Source: JBAZMA01 sp041649995
Lineage (GTDB): Bacteria; Omnitrophota; Gorgyraeia; Velamenicoccales; Velamenicoccaceae
NCBI GenBank assembly: GCA_041649995.1
Contig: JBAZMA010000001.1
Coordinates: forward strand, 62,001 to 126,000
Length of the DNA stretch: 64,000 bases
Direction of reading: 5' to 3'
Part shown: positions 25,258 through 35,479 of the stretch, piece by piece
Layout of the letters: each line of letters starts with the position of its first letter
Numbering within the stretch: position 1 is the stretch's first letter
Translations under genes and position numbers: made by a program
The notes under the pieces: model-generated
The model's input: the letters and a program-made list of their open reading frames with translations, nothing else
Told to the model about the DNA's origin: nothing
The model's database searches: none

Positions 25258-25598
25258 AAGAGACTGAGTTTGTTGCGTTATTGAGTTTCTTGAGTTATTG
25301 AGTTCATTGAGTTTTCACTTAACCCACAACTCAACAAACTCTACAAACTCAAAAAACTCAAAAAACTGAGTTTGTTGCGTTATTGAGTTCGTTGGGTTCA
25401 TTGAGTTTTCACTTAACCCACAACTCAACAAACTCTACAAGCTCAAAAAACTCAAAAAACTATAATTTTCAGAGACTGAGTTTGTTGCGTTATTGAGTTA
25501 TTGAGTTTCTTGAGTTATTGAGTTCATTGAGTTTTCACTTAACCCACAACTCAACAAACTCTATAAACTCAAAGAACTCAAAGAACTATAATTTTCCA
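25258..25598. repeat. three tandem copies of a long inverted repeat built of GAGTT/AACTC units
   Basis: Copies at about 25259-25366, 25366-25465 and 25470-25592. Each has a left arm where GAGTT recurs every 8-9 bases (17-base units such as GAGTTTCTTGAGTTATT), a shared centre CACTTAACCCACAA, and a right arm where AACTC recurs every 9 bases. The arms pair to a hairpin of roughly 40 bp. Copy 2 lacks one unit. The gap 25174-25617 otherwise holds only the start site of yggT. Confidence 0.9.
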
Positions 25599-25617
25599 GT
25601 TTATTAAAGGAGGCTTT

Positions 25618-25920
25618 GTGTTTGTTCTCGCGAATTTTCTGTCTTCTGCCGCGCAGGTCCTCAATATCGTTTTGACGGCGTATTCCTGGGTCATCATCAT
25701 CCGGGCCCTGGTTTCCTGGGTAAGCCCGGACCCCTTGAATCCCATTGTTCAATTCCTGCAGGCGGTCACAGAGCCCGTCTTGCAGCCAATTCGCAGGGCC
25801 CTGCCTCCGGCCTTCCGTTTCGGTATCGATGTTTCTCCTTTGATCGCGATCCTGATCCTGATTTTTTTGAAGTCTTTTTTGGTCGGGACGCTGCTTGAGC
25901 TCAGTTTCCGTCTCCGCTAA
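25618..25920 (+). CDS. yggT: YggT-family membrane protein
   Basis: A 100-residue membrane protein with two hydrophobic segments separated by the WVSPDPLNPIVQFLQAVTEPVLQPIRRALPP stretch, whose NP...PIRR core is the YggT signature. GTG start at 25618, five bases after AAAGGAGG. YggT proteins have been linked to osmotic or ionic homeostasis and to cell-division-associated processes; the role is not settled. Its stop lies five bases before the next start. Confidence 0.85.
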   Translation: MFVLANFLSSAAQVLNIVLTAYSWVIIIRALVSWVSPDPLNPIVQFLQAVTEPVLQPIRRALPPAFRFGIDVSPLIAILILIFLKSFLVGTLLELSFRLR

Positions 25921-25924
25921 TTTC

Positions 25925-27160
25925 ATGGCAAACGAATTCCTCATACTGAAATTCATCCTCCTGGCTGTTTTTTTGTCCTTTTCGGCCTTTTTTTCCGCCT
26001 CTGAGACCGCCCTGTTTTCCCTGGATTCGATCAAACTGAAAAGGCTCGCCCAGGAAGGAAAAAATACGACGGCCATCCTGGCCCTGATGGAAAACCCTTT
26101 GCGCTGCCTGACAACCATTTTGGCAGGCAATACCCTGGTCAATATCGCAATTTCCGCTCTTATCACATCCGTCCTGCTGGATATCTTCGGCGCCAAGGGT
26201 GTCAGTATTTCCGTCGGCGTGACAACATTCGTTCTTCTGTTGTTCGGGGAAGTCACGCCCAAGACGATCGCCATCAATAACAACGAACGCGTTGCCTCTC
26301 TTTTTGCCAGGCCCCTGTATTTTTTTGAACGGTTCTTCCGGCCCTTCCTGCTTTTTTCGACCAGGACCTGCGACGGCATCATTTCCTGGCTGGATTTACA
26401 GCCCAAAAAGGAGCCGACGCTCACCGAAGAGGAATTCAGGACTGTCATGGAAGTGGGCCATCGTCACGGGGTCGTTGCCAAGAGTGAAAAAGAGAGGGTT
26501 GTTTCGATCCTGGAATTGACGACGACGATGGCGCACGAAATCATGATCCCCCGCACCGATGTCAAGGCGGTCTCAGCCAGCTGGGAAAGGCAGCGCGTCC
26601 TGGAATTCGCCAGGATCACGCAGCATTCAAAATTTCCCGTGTATAAGGATTCCCTGGATAACGTGACCGGCGTCCTTCACGCCAAAGATCTGTTTTTGGA
26701 AAACGAAAAACCCCTGCAGGAACTCGTCAAACCGGTCTTATTCATTCCGGCGACAAAACACATTCATGAATTGATCAAGGACCTTTATAAACAGAATGCC
26801 AGGATCGCTATCGTGGTGGATGAATACGGCGGCACCGCGGGCCTGGTGACGCTGGAGGATATCCTGGAGGAGATCTTCGGGGAGATCCATGATGAGTTTG
26901 AGGCTCCGGAAAAACTCATCGAGTCCCTGGGCGATCAGATGTACCGCATCAGCGGAAAAACGCCGGTCGAACAGGTGGAGGCCGAGTGCGGGCTCCATGT
27001 CAAAGAAGGCGCCTATAAGACCATGGCGGGTTTCATCCTGGACATTTTCGGCAAGATTCCTCTGGAAGGGGAGAGGCTTCAGACGCCGGAAGGCGAATAC
27101 ACGGTTGAAAAACTCGTGGGCCGGCGGATCAAGAGCGTTTTGGTGAAAAAATGGATATGA
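25925..27160 (+). CDS. CNNM/CorC-family membrane protein with CBS domains (1)
   Basis: A 411-residue protein: DUF21 (CNNM) transmembrane domain at about 1-190 with the FFSASETALFSL signature, a CBS pair at about 205-325 (MIPRTDVKAVS, FPVYKDSLDNVTGVLHAKDL, DEYGGTAGLVTLEDILEEIFG) and a C-terminal CorC/HlyC domain. Members are Mg2+/Co2+ efflux-type transporters often annotated as hemolysins. The ATG at 25925 is taken rather than an upstream TTG-type start inside yggT. The last 10 bases overlap a second CNNM gene. Confidence 0.9.
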   Translation: MANEFLILKFILLAVFLSFSAFFSASETALFSLDSIKLKRLAQEGKNTTAILALMENPLRCLTTILAGNTLVNIAISALITSVLLDIFGAKGVSISVGVTTFVLLLFGEVTPKTIAINNNERVASLFARPLYFFERFFRPFLLFSTRTCDGIISWLDLQPKKEPTLTEEEFRTVMEVGHRHGVVAKSEKERVVSILELTTTMAHEIMIPRTDVKAVSASWERQRVLEFARITQHSKFPVYKDSLDNVTGVLHAKDLFLENEKPLQELVKPVLFIPATKHIHELIKDLYKQNARIAIVVDEYGGTAGLVTLEDILEEIFGEIHDEFEAPEKLIESLGDQMYRISGKTPVEQVEAECGLHVKEGAYKTMAGFILDIFGKIPLEGERLQTPEGEYTVEKLVGRRIKSVLVKKWI

Positions 27161-28128
27161 TCCTTTTGATTTTTTTGATCCTTCTGGCCGTGGCCGCCGA
27201 GGCTTTTTTCGCGGGGGCCGAAACCGCTTTTATTTCCGTCAATTTCCTGAAGCTGATGCATCTGATCGAGAAAAAAAATAAAAAGGCCCTGCTCGTCCAT
27301 GACATCCTCAAGAAACCCGAACGCCTTCTGGTGACCACGCTCGTCGGCACGAATCTGTCCGTCGTTGTCTCCAGCGCCTGCGCCACGGCCCTGTTCGCCC
27401 GGTTCAAACCCTCTTACGAGGCGTTATTGACGACGGTTGTCATGACCCCCATTTCTTTTATTTTCGCCGAACTCCTCTCCAAGACAGTGGCGCGATACAG
27501 GGCCAACAGGGCTGTTTTGTCCCTGGCGGGCTTTCTGGTTTTTTTCTCCAGGCTCCTGACGCCCCTGGTGGCGTTTTTCACGCTGGTGGCCCGTTCCGTC
27601 GCGGGGATCATCAATCCCGGAGGCGTCAAGAAGAACCCTTTCCTGACGAAGGATGAGATCAAGTGCCTGATCAAGGATATTTCCTGCGAAGGGATCCTCG
27701 AGCCGCGGGAAAAAGAGGCGATTGACAAGATTTTTGACATGACCCTCACCAAGGCCGCGGATGTCATGGTCCCTCTCAGAGAGGCCGCCCGGTTTGATGT
27801 CTCCGAGGATATGGGAACGCTCAGGCAAAAGATGAGGACGGCGCGCTTCACGCGGTTTCCGGTGTTTGAAGGCCGCGAATTGAAAGGAATGATCAATATC
27901 TACGACCTGTTTTATGCCGTTCCCGACGATTGGCGTTCCGTGATCCGTCCCTTGGTGCGCGTGGAGCAGGAGGAAAGCCTGGATAAGGTTTTTTCAAAAA
28001 TGCAGCCGCGCAAGGAAAGCATGGCCGCGGTCTTCAAAGGCCCTGAACCCGTGGGGATCGTGACGATGGAGGACCTCATGGAAGAGGTGACGTCCCGGCT
28101 GGCTTTGCCTGAAAAAAAGACCCTGTAA
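27151..28128 (+). CDS. CNNM/CorC-family membrane protein with CBS domains (2)
   Basis: A 325-residue paralogue of the preceding gene: DUF21 domain (AFFAGAETAFISVN) and a CBS pair (FTRFPVFEGRELKGMINIYDLF, GIVTMEDLMEEV), but it stops before the CorC domain. The 10-base overlap shows translational coupling. A CNNM pair in tandem may form a heterodimer, because these proteins dimerise through their CBS domains (inference). Confidence 0.9.
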   Translation: MDMILLIFLILLAVAAEAFFAGAETAFISVNFLKLMHLIEKKNKKALLVHDILKKPERLLVTTLVGTNLSVVVSSACATALFARFKPSYEALLTTVVMTPISFIFAELLSKTVARYRANRAVLSLAGFLVFFSRLLTPLVAFFTLVARSVAGIINPGGVKKNPFLTKDEIKCLIKDISCEGILEPREKEAIDKIFDMTLTKAADVMVPLREAARFDVSEDMGTLRQKMRTARFTRFPVFEGRELKGMINIYDLFYAVPDDWRSVIRPLVRVEQEESLDKVFSKMQPRKESMAAVFKGPEPVGIVTMEDLMEEVTSRLALPEKKTL

Positions 28129-28162
28129 ACAGCGCGCCGGGCTTTAAAAAAAGGAACATATC

Positions 28163-29353
28163 ATGCTAAAATTCACAGGTTTGAAAATAAAAATCGCGGT
28201 TGTCCTGGCTGTTTTATTCCTGTCTTTTTTCCGGCCCTTGGACGCGCGGGGTCAGGAAGATGCCGCGGGAAATCCGCTTGAGGTCCGCGTGTTCCATCAG
28301 ATCCATTGCCTGGCCTGCGCCAAGCTTAAGCATGATGTTTTGCCGGGGCTTCGCCAGAAATACGGCAGCCGCGTGGAATGGGTATTTTTAGACATCGGCG
28401 ACAAAGAGCATTATGAGACGTATCTCCAGCTGGAAAAGGACCTGGGCAAACCCATCGGCACACCCACGGTCGTCGTGGGGCGCAGGGTCCTGGTGGGCCT
28501 GGCCAAGAACGTAGACAGCCTGGATAAGGTCATCGAAGAGGAATTGGCCTTGGTTCAGGAATGTCCTGTTCCTGTCTCGCGCGGGATCAATATCCTTGAG
28601 CATTTCAAGTCCTTCGGCCCATTCGCTGTCATCGGGGCCGGCCTTATTGACGGCGTGAATCCCTGCGCTTTCACCGTGATCGTGTTTTTTATTTCTTTCC
28701 TGAGCATCATGGGCTACAAGCGCCGGGAAATGTTTTTGATCGGCGCGGCCTATATCCTGGCGGTGTTCGCGACGTATCTGGCCATAGGCCTGGGATTGTT
28801 CAAGGCCTTTTACTGCCTGAGCGCGTTCTTCTGGCTTTCGAAAACCCTCTATTTTATTGTCGGGGGCTTGAGCGTTTTTCTGGGAATATTGGCTGTCCGC
28901 GACTATATCCTTTACAAGAAGACGGGCCGCACGGATGATATGGCCCTGCAGCTGCCGCAAAGCATAAAAAACAGGATCCACGCGGTTGTGGGCCGGTATT
29001 ACCGTCAGGACCCCGCGGACAGAAAGAAGGCCCTGGGAGCGCTTCTGGGAAGCGCCTTTTTCGTCGGATTTCTGATCTCTCTGCTGGAGGCCGTCTGCAC
29101 AGGACAGCTTTATCTGCCCACGATCGTTATCGTTCTGAAAGAGGGGACCCTGCGTTCCAGGGCCCTGTTTTATCTTCTTCTTTATAATCTCATGTTCATT
29201 TTGCCGCTTTTGGCTGTCCTGGCCCTGGCCTTGTTAGGGACGACGTCCAAAGATTTTGAGGTTTTCGCCAGGAAACATCTGGGGTTGATCAAGATCGCGA
29301 TGGCGGCTGTGTTTTTGGGCCTGGGCGCCGCGCTCTGGCTGGGTGTTTTTTAA
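28163..29353 (+). CDS. thioredoxin-like/CcdA-like fusion, membrane thiol-disulfide protein
   Basis: A 396-residue protein. A signal sequence is followed by a periplasmic thioredoxin/glutaredoxin-like domain at about 33-135 with a CxxC at Cys49-Cys52 (HCLACAKLK) and the cis-Pro loop GTPTVVV. The rest is a DsbD/CcdA-like multi-helix membrane domain with two conserved cysteines (GVNPCAFTVIVFF and LLEAVCTGQLY). This arrangement can pass electrons from cytoplasmic thioredoxin to the periplasm within one chain. The gene order (after CNNM transporters) gives no hint of the target protein. Confidence 0.8.
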   Translation: MLKFTGLKIKIAVVLAVLFLSFFRPLDARGQEDAAGNPLEVRVFHQIHCLACAKLKHDVLPGLRQKYGSRVEWVFLDIGDKEHYETYLQLEKDLGKPIGTPTVVVGRRVLVGLAKNVDSLDKVIEEELALVQECPVPVSRGINILEHFKSFGPFAVIGAGLIDGVNPCAFTVIVFFISFLSIMGYKRREMFLIGAAYILAVFATYLAIGLGLFKAFYCLSAFFWLSKTLYFIVGGLSVFLGILAVRDYILYKKTGRTDDMALQLPQSIKNRIHAVVGRYYRQDPADRKKALGALLGSAFFVGFLISLLEAVCTGQLYLPTIVIVLKEGTLRSRALFYLLLYNLMFILPLLAVLALALLGTTSKDFEVFARKHLGLIKIAMAAVFLGLGAALWLGVF

Positions 29354-29409
29354 AGGCTCTTATTAATGAATAAAAGCGTTCCTTGTGTTTTGAGCCTTCT
29401 CGAAAACCC

Positions 29410-29437
29410 TTGCCAAAAAAAGCCTCCTGTATTATAG
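29410..29437 (+). promoter_or_regulatory. promoter and leader hairpin before the pyrophosphatase gene
   Basis: TTGCCA at 29410-29415 and a TTATAG/TATTAT box near 29430-29437. A hairpin GCGGAT/ATCCGC (29488-29510) lies in the leader, and AAGAAGGGGGG precedes the ATG. Confidence 0.45.
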
Positions 29438-29547
29438 TGAGGACTTATTTCGGGTCATGAAACTGGAAAAATACCTTTTGTCGCGGCGCGGATTTTTCTA
29501 AAATATCCGCTTTGTTTAACATCACTTGAAAGAAAGAAGGGGGGAAG

Positions 29548-31644
29548 ATGTTTAATCTGTTGTATTTGGCTCCAATAGGTTCTGTCCTGGCCCTGGCCTT
29601 CGCGGGATACCTGGCTGTCACGATCATGAAGACAGATGAGGGAACGCCGCGCATGCGCGAGATTGCCCAGGCTGTTAAGGAAGGCGCGGCCGCTTATCTG
29701 AAGCGTCAATACACGATCGTGGCGGCGTTTTTCGGCGTTGTTTTCGTGATTCTTCTGTTTTTGGTCCGTTCCGGCCATCTGCCTGCCGCTGTTCCCTACG
29801 CCTTTTTATCCGGCGGGCTTTTCTCCGGCCTTTGCGGTTTTCTCGGCATGAAGATGGCGACGAACGCCAGCGCGCGCACGACTTTCGCCGCGCAGAAAAG
29901 CCTCAACAGCGGTTTGCGCGTGGCATTTTCCGGCGGCGCTGTCATGGGCCTTCTGGTCGTTGGGTTCGGACTTCTGGATTTGAGCGTCTGGTATTTCGGC
30001 CTGGATTGGTGGTATTCGACGCACCCCTTGCCGGAAGGAATGGATAAGATCAAGGTCATTACGTCCACCATGCTGTGTTTCGGCATGGGCGCAAGCTCCC
30101 AGGCGCTGTTTGCCAGGGTGGGCGGAGGAATTTTCACCAAGGCTGCCGACGTCGGGGCGGACCTGGTTGGTAAGGTGGAGGCAGGTATCCCCGAAGATGA
30201 CCCCCGCAATCCGGCTGTCATCGCCGATAACGTGGGCGATAACGTGGGTGATGTGGCGGGCATGGGCGCCGATCTTTATGAATCCTACGTGGGCTCCATT
30301 GTGGCCACAAGCGCCTTGGGCGTGGCCGCGGGCCTGGGTGTGGGCGGTGTGACAGTTCCTATGGTTATGGCTTCTGTCGGTGTTCTGGCTTCGATCATCG
30401 GCACTTTCTTTGTCAAGAGCAGGGAGGACGCTTCGCAGGCCTCTCTTTTGTGGGCTTTAAGAAAAGGGATCTTCGTGAGCGCTTTTCTGATCCTGATCGC
30501 GTCCTATCCTTTGGTAAAATACGCCTTAGGCCCCCAGAACATGGGCGTTTACTGGGCAATCCTCTCCGGCCTTATTGCCGGCGTGCTTCTGGGGATCTCC
30601 ACGGAATATTACACCTCCAGCGGTTATAGCCCGACAAGAAAGGTGGCGGACGCCTCCCTGACGGGACCGGCGACCGTTATCATCGGCGGCATGGCGGTCG
30701 GCATGCTGTCCACGGCCATTCCCATCATTGTCGTCTGTGTCGCTGTTCTGGCCAGCTATTATCTCTCCGGAGGCGCGACGAATTTCAACGCGGGTCTCTA
30801 TGGCGTCGGCATATCCGCCGTGGGGATGTTATCGACCTTGGGGATCACGCTTGCCACCGACGCTTACGGCCCTATCGCCGATAACGCCGGCGGAAACGCG
30901 GAAATGTCCAAACTGGACCCCAGCGTGCGCAAAAGGACGGACGCCCTGGATTCGCTGGGCAATACCACCGCCGCCACCGGCAAAGGATTTGCCATCGGCT
31001 CTGCGGCCTTGACGGCCCTGGCCCTGATCGCGGCGTTCAATGACCAGGTCATCGTGGCCGGAAAGACGCTGGACTTGTCCTTGATGAATCCGCGCATTTT
31101 GATCGGCTTGTTCATCGGCGGCATGCTGCCGTTCGCGTTCTGCGCGTTCACCATGCAGGCTGTGGGCAGGGCCGCCTCCGGGATCGTCGTGGAGGTGCGC
31201 AGACAGTTCAAGGAAATCGTCGGGCTTATGGAAGGCAAGGCCAAACCGGATTACGCCGGTTGCGTTATGATCGCCACAAAAGCCGCGCAGAAGGAAATGA
31301 TCCTGCCGGCCATGGTCGCCATCGTTTCTCCCATTGCCGTCGGAATTCTTGTCGGCGTGGAGGCTCAGGCCGGTCTTCTCGTGGGCGCGACCGTCACCGG
31401 GTTTGTTCTGGCCATCATGATGGCCAACTCCGGCGGATGCTGGGACAACGCCAAGAAATATATCGAAGAAGGGCACCATGGCGGCAAGGGGTCTTTTGCC
31501 CATAAGGCCGCTGTGGTTGGCGATACCGTGGGTGACCCTTTCAAGGATACGTCAGGGCCTTCCCTGAATATCCTGATCAAGCTCATGTCCATGGTTTCGA
31601 TCGTGTTCGCTTCGTTTGTTATTGCCAATACCTTGTTCAAATAA
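29548..31644 (+). CDS. hppA: membrane-bound ion-translocating pyrophosphatase, K+-dependent type
   Basis: A 698-residue, about 16-helix membrane protein. The pyrophosphate-binding [19 protein letters not shown] motif is at about 218-236 and a second [13 protein letters not shown] motif in the later half. [10 protein letters not shown] at 471-480 has Ala where K+-independent enzymes have Lys, so it should need K+. It hydrolyses pyrophosphate while pumping H+ or Na+; the ion cannot be decided by eye. Such enzymes support low-energy anaerobic growth and pair well with pyrophosphate-releasing polymer synthesis. Confidence 0.95.
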   Translation: MFNLLYLAPIGSVLALAFAGYLAVTIMKTDEGTPRMREIAQAVKEGAAAYLKRQYTIVAAFFGVVFVILLFLVRSGHLPAAVPYAFLSGGLFSGLCGFLGMKMATNASARTTFAAQKSLNSGLRVAFSGGAVMGLLVVGFGLLDLSVWYFGLDWWYSTHPLPEGMDKIKVITSTMLCFGMGASSQALFARVGGGIFTKAADVGADLVGKVEAGIPEDDPRNPAVIADNVGDNVGDVAGMGADLYESYVGSIVATSALGVAAGLGVGGVTVPMVMASVGVLASIIGTFFVKSREDASQASLLWALRKGIFVSAFLILIASYPLVKYALGPQNMGVYWAILSGLIAGVLLGISTEYYTSSGYSPTRKVADASLTGPATVIIGGMAVGMLSTAIPIIVVCVAVLASYYLSGGATNFNAGLYGVGISAVGMLSTLGITLATDAYGPIADNAGGNAEMSKLDPSVRKRTDALDSLGNTTAATGKGFAIGSAALTALALIAAFNDQVIVAGKTLDLSLMNPRILIGLFIGGMLPFAFCAFTMQAVGRAASGIVVEVRRQFKEIVGLMEGKAKPDYAGCVMIATKAAQKEMILPAMVAIVSPIAVGILVGVEAQAGLLVGATVTGFVLAIMMANSGGCWDNAKKYIEEGHHGGKGSFAHKAAVVGDTVGDPFKDTSGPSLNILIKLMSMVSIVFASFVIANTLFK

Positions 31645-31662
31645 GCGTTTTTTGCAAAACAA

Positions 31663-31712
31663 CCCTCCGGCTTGGCGCTGTTCAAAGCGCGCCCCCAGCC
31701 GGAGGGTTTTTT
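31663..31712 (+). terminator. rho-independent terminator of hppA
   Basis: CCCTCCGGCT (31663-31672) pairs with AGCCGGAGGG (31697-31706), inner GCGC pairing, then TTTTTTG. Confidence 0.95.
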
Positions 31713-31722
31713 GTTTTCCGTG

Positions 31723-31731
31723 TGATATAAT
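31723..31731 (+). promoter_or_regulatory. extended -10 promoter for the YgiQ gene, nearly leaderless
   Basis: TGATATAAT: TG, one base, then consensus TATAAT at 31726-31731, only nine bases before the ATG at 31741. No good -35 box is seen, as is usual with an extended -10. No ribosome site can fit. Confidence 0.6.
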
Positions 31732-31740
31732 ACTAAGGCT

Positions 31741-33423
31741 ATGCATTCATTGTTGCCGGTCAATAAGCAAGATATGCGCGAGCGCGGATGGGATTCCTGC
31801 GACGTGATCTTTGTTACGGCGGACGCCTATTGCGATCATCCGAGCTTTGGCGTGGCCCTGTTGTCCAGGCTTCTGGAGTCAAAGGGCTACAGGGTCGGCA
31901 TCATCGCACAGCCGGACTGGAGGAGCAACGAGGATTTTTTGAAATTGGGCGCGCCGCGCCTTTTTTTCGGAGTCACCGCCGGGAATCTGGATTCGATGCT
32001 CGCGCTTTACACCCCTTATCTGCATCTGCGCAAAGAAGACAAGTATTCGCCCGGCGGAGCGCCCGGCCTGCGGCCGAAGCTGCCCAGCATCGTCTATACC
32101 CTGAAACTGCGCCAGCTTTTCGGCGGCGTGCCTGTCATCCTGGGAGGCCTGGAGGCTTCGCTCAGGCGGCTGAGTTATTATGATTTCTGGACGGACTCTG
32201 TGCGGCGGTCCCTGCTGTTTGACGCCAAGGCGGACCTGCTGGTTTACGGAATGGCGGAGAGGCAGGTTTGTGAGATCGCCGGCCGCCTTCAACACGGGGG
32301 ACCGGGCGCGGACCTGGGCGGCATACGGGGCACGGTCATCGCTTCCAAAACCGCGCCCGAAAACGCGCGGATACTGCCTTCTTTTGAAGAGGTAAAAAAG
32401 GACAAGAAAAAATTCCTGGAGGCATTCCGGATTTACAGCAGTCATGCCAATCCCTACACGGCCTCCCCGCTTGTTCAGAAAACAGACACCCGCTTTTGTC
32501 TTCAGTGGCCGCCGGCTGTGCCGTTATCCGGAAAAGAAATGGATGAGCTCTACGGCCTGCGTTTTACCCGCCGAGCCCATCCTGCCTGCGAACGGTTCGG
32601 CGGTTTGCCCGCTTTGAAAACGGTTGAGGCCTCGATTGTCAGCCACAGGGGCTGTTCGGCAAGTTGCTCTTTTTGCTCCCTGTCCCTTCATCAGGGCCGT
32701 ATCATCCAGAGCCGAAGCGCGGAGTCGATCGTTAAAGAGGCCCGCGCGCTCGCCGCGGACAAAAGATTCAAGGGCGTTATTTCCGACGTGGGCGGCCCGA
32801 CAGCCAATATGTATGGGGCCGTCTGCCGCCTCAATTATCGCTGCGAGCGCCAGGATTGTCTGTGGCCGCGGGTGTGTGAGAACCTGCGCATCGATTTTGA
32901 CAGGCAGGCCGTTATGCTCGAGGCTGTGCGGACATGCCGGGGCGTGAAGAAGGTCAATATCCAGAGCGGCGTCCGCTTTGATCTTCTCCTGGACCCGTCG
33001 GCAAAAAAGTATTTTGAGGATCTTTGCCGGCACTATGTCGGCGGGCAGCTGAAAATAGCCCCGGAACATGTTTCCAACGCGGTTTTACGGCTTATGCGTA
33101 AGCCGCCTTTTGAGGTTTATAAGAGATTTAGAGCCCTTTATCAAAAGACCTGCCGAAAACTGAAGAAGGACCAGTATCTGGCGCAATATTTTGTGACGGC
33201 CCATCCCGGGTGCGGGCCGAAGGAGGCCGGGGAGCTGGCAGCTTACACAAGGACCTTGGGATATACGCCGCGCCAGGTCCAGGATTTTATCCCCCTGCCC
33301 ATGACGCGCTCCAGCGTCATGTATTACACAGGGCTGGACGTGGAAACAGGCAAGCCTCTTTATGTGGCGCGCGGCCGCTCCGAGAGGGAGGCCCAGCGTC
33401 GTCTTATCCAGGGCCGAGGCTAA
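31741..33423 (+). CDS. ygiQ: YgiQ-family radical SAM protein
   Basis: A 560-residue protein with an N-terminal B12-binding-like region ([29 protein letters not shown]) and a radical SAM core with CxxxCxxC at Cys305, Cys309 and Cys312 ([13 protein letters not shown]). The family (UPF0313) is widespread but its reaction is unknown. The C-terminal DFIPLPMT...YYTG segment is typical. It is flanked by a terminator upstream and a new promoter downstream, so it is transcribed alone. Confidence 0.9.
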   Translation: MHSLLPVNKQDMRERGWDSCDVIFVTADAYCDHPSFGVALLSRLLESKGYRVGIIAQPDWRSNEDFLKLGAPRLFFGVTAGNLDSMLALYTPYLHLRKEDKYSPGGAPGLRPKLPSIVYTLKLRQLFGGVPVILGGLEASLRRLSYYDFWTDSVRRSLLFDAKADLLVYGMAERQVCEIAGRLQHGGPGADLGGIRGTVIASKTAPENARILPSFEEVKKDKKKFLEAFRIYSSHANPYTASPLVQKTDTRFCLQWPPAVPLSGKEMDELYGLRFTRRAHPACERFGGLPALKTVEASIVSHRGCSASCSFCSLSLHQGRIIQSRSAESIVKEARALAADKRFKGVISDVGGPTANMYGAVCRLNYRCERQDCLWPRVCENLRIDFDRQAVMLEAVRTCRGVKKVNIQSGVRFDLLLDPSAKKYFEDLCRHYVGGQLKIAPEHVSNAVLRLMRKPPFEVYKRFRALYQKTCRKLKKDQYLAQYFVTAHPGCGPKEAGELAAYTRTLGYTPRQVQDFIPLPMTRSSVMYYTGLDVETGKPLYVARGRSEREAQRRLIQGRG

Positions 33424-33460
33424 AAGGGTGGATTTGAGCCCTCTGAAAGCATATTGTCCC

Positions 33461-33487
33461 TTGACTAATCTCCCCTTCTTCTATAAT
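33461..33487 (+). promoter_or_regulatory. feoAB promoter, leaderless layout
   Basis: TTGACT 33461-33466, 15-base spacer, TATAAT 33482-33487, eight bases before the feoA ATG. No Fur-box-like repeat was recognised. Confidence 0.65.
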
Positions 33488-33495
33488 CTAAGTGC

Positions 33496-33750
33496 ATGCA
33501 TAAATCTCCTCTGACGAAACTCAAGAAAGGTTTGAAAGCGCGGGTGGTGGAAATTACGGGCGGCCGCTCCCTGGGCCACAAGCTTTCCATGATGGGGTTG
33601 AGGCCCGGTATCCAGATTACGAAATTGAATTCGTTTGTTCTCAAGGGCCCTGTGACGGTCCGCGCCGGCCATACGGTCCTGGCCCTGGGGCACGGCATGG
33701 CGGAAAAGGTGATCGTCGAGGTTCTCCCGGAATCTCCCTCCAAAACATGA
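33496..33750 (+). CDS. feoA: ferrous iron transport protein A
   Basis: An 84-residue SH3-like cytoplasmic protein with the FeoA pattern LGHKLSMMGLRPGIQI and a final LGHGMAEKVIVE strand. FeoA supports the FeoB Fe2+ channel. Its stop overlaps the feoB start by four bases (ATGA). Confidence 0.9.
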   Translation: MHKSPLTKLKKGLKARVVEITGGRSLGHKLSMMGLRPGIQITKLNSFVLKGPVTVRAGHTVLALGHGMAEKVIVEVLPESPSKT

Positions 33751-35477
33751 AAAAGATCCTCCTCATCGGTAATCCAAACGTCGGAAAAAGCGTCATTTTC
33801 GCCCGCCTGACCGGCATTCAGGTCGTGACCTCCAATTATCCCGGCACAACCGTGGAATACCGGCAGGGTTTTATGGACTTGGCCGGGGAGCGCTATGAGG
33901 TCATCGACATGCCCGGCACCTACAGCCTTGAGCCCACATCAAAGGCCGAGGAAGTGACCTGTGAATTCCTGGGCCGCACATGTGAAAAAGAGCGGGACTG
34001 TATCATTCTCAACATCATTGACGCGACCAATCTGGAGCGTAACCTTCACTTGACCCTGGATTTGATCGACAGGGGTTATCCTGTGGTCGTTATCCTGAAC
34101 ATGTGCGACGACATCAAGCATCGCGGCATCGCGATCAACGCGCAGAAGATGGAAGAGCTCCTGGGGGTCCCCGTGATATCCACCTGCGCGGTCACGGGCC
34201 TGGGCGTCAAGGTCTTGAGGGAGCGCCTGCTGGAGGGCGCCCCTGGAATTTCTCCCAAAAGGCGTTCGCACGAAGAACTTTGGCAGGCGGTGGGCAAGAT
34301 CATCGCCGAGGTGCAGCTTTTGACCCACAGGCATCATACCTTGAGGGAAATGATGGAAGACCTTTCCATCAGGCCTTTCACGGGCCTTTTGATCGGCGCG
34401 GCCGTCATTTACGCGGTGTTTAAAACCGTGCGGTTTATCGGCGAAGGCCTGATCCAGTATGTGTTCGATCCGTTTTTCAGCCATGTTTATGGCCCTCTGA
34501 TCGGGAAGCTCAGCGCTGTCCTTCAACCAGGCAGTTTGATCCACCATATCCTGATCGGAGAACTCGTTTCCGGGAAAATCGAATTCAGGGATTCCCTCGG
34601 CGTCCTGACGACGGCGCCATATGTGGAATTCGCCATGGTCCTGCCCTATATCATCGCCTTTTATCTTGTCCTGGGCATCATCGAGGACATCGGATATCTT
34701 CCCAGGTTTGCCCTGCTTTTGGACGGGCTTATGCACAAGGTCGGGCTTCACGGTTTCGCCATTATTCCCGTGCTTTTGGGATTCGGATGCAATGTGCCCG
34801 GCATCATGGCCACGCGCGTTTTGGAGAGCACCCGCGAGCGGTTCATCGCCTCGACGCTGATTTCTATTGCCGTGCCATGCGCGGCCCTGCAGGCCATGCT
34901 GATCAAGCTCACCGGGCCCTGGGGCATCAGGCCTCTGATCATCGTATTTATGACCCTGTTTTTGGCCTGGGTCGTCATCGGGTTCGTTTTGAACAAGGTC
35001 ATGAAAGGCTATAGCCCGGAGCTTGTGCTGGAGATCCCGCCCTACCGGTTTCCGCCGTTAAATGTCGTGTTCGTCAAACTCTGGCTTCGCGTCAAAGAAT
35101 TCATTGTCGACGCGTTTCCTTTTGTCATTCTCGGCGTGCTGATTGTCAATCTGATGTATTATTTTGAGATTCTCAATGTCGTCAGCCGCGTTTTTGAGCC
35201 TGTGATGAAGACCGTGCTCGGCCTTCCGAATACGGCCATCTTTCCTTTATTGATAGGTTTTTTGCGCAAAGACATCGCCGCGGGGCTCCTGATTCCTTTG
35301 AACCTGGACCTTAAACAGACCATTATCGCCTGCGTTGTTTTGTCCATGTCGTTTCCCTGCATCGCCACGTTCATCATTTTTTTCAAAGAGATGGGATGGA
35401 AATATCTTCTCGCCTCAACCGGCATCATGATTGCCGCGACCTTGATCGCCGGCGGCCTGTTGAATATCATATTATAA
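33747..35477 (+). CDS. feoB: ferrous iron transporter B
   Basis: A 576-residue GTP-gated Fe2+ transporter. The cytoplasmic G domain carries G1 GNPNVGKS (8-15), G2 GTTVE, G3 DMPGTYSL and G4 NMCD; the membrane part has the two gate regions with conserved cysteines (GFGCNVPG and AVPCAALQ). It is shorter than E. coli FeoB (773), as in many anaerobes with a trimmed C-terminus. Four-base overlap with feoA. Presence of Feo points to use of soluble ferrous iron under low oxygen. Confidence 0.95.
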   Translation: MKKILLIGNPNVGKSVIFARLTGIQVVTSNYPGTTVEYRQGFMDLAGERYEVIDMPGTYSLEPTSKAEEVTCEFLGRTCEKERDCIILNIIDATNLERNLHLTLDLIDRGYPVVVILNMCDDIKHRGIAINAQKMEELLGVPVISTCAVTGLGVKVLRERLLEGAPGISPKRRSHEELWQAVGKIIAEVQLLTHRHHTLREMMEDLSIRPFTGLLIGAAVIYAVFKTVRFIGEGLIQYVFDPFFSHVYGPLIGKLSAVLQPGSLIHHILIGELVSGKIEFRDSLGVLTTAPYVEFAMVLPYIIAFYLVLGIIEDIGYLPRFALLLDGLMHKVGLHGFAIIPVLLGFGCNVPGIMATRVLESTRERFIASTLISIAVPCAALQAMLIKLTGPWGIRPLIIVFMTLFLAWVVIGFVLNKVMKGYSPELVLEIPPYRFPPLNVVFVKLWLRVKEFIVDAFPFVILGVLIVNLMYYFEILNVVSRVFEPVMKTVLGLPNTAIFPLLIGFLRKDIAAGLLIPLNLDLKQTIIACVVLSMSFPCIATFIIFFKEMGWKYLLASTGIMIAATLIAGGLLNIIL

Positions 35478-35479
35478 AG

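Noticed and set aside
25258..25598. Possible CRISPR or riboswitch in the GAGTT array
   Set aside because: Whole units are duplicated with no unique spacers, and the fold is a simple long hairpin made from one word.
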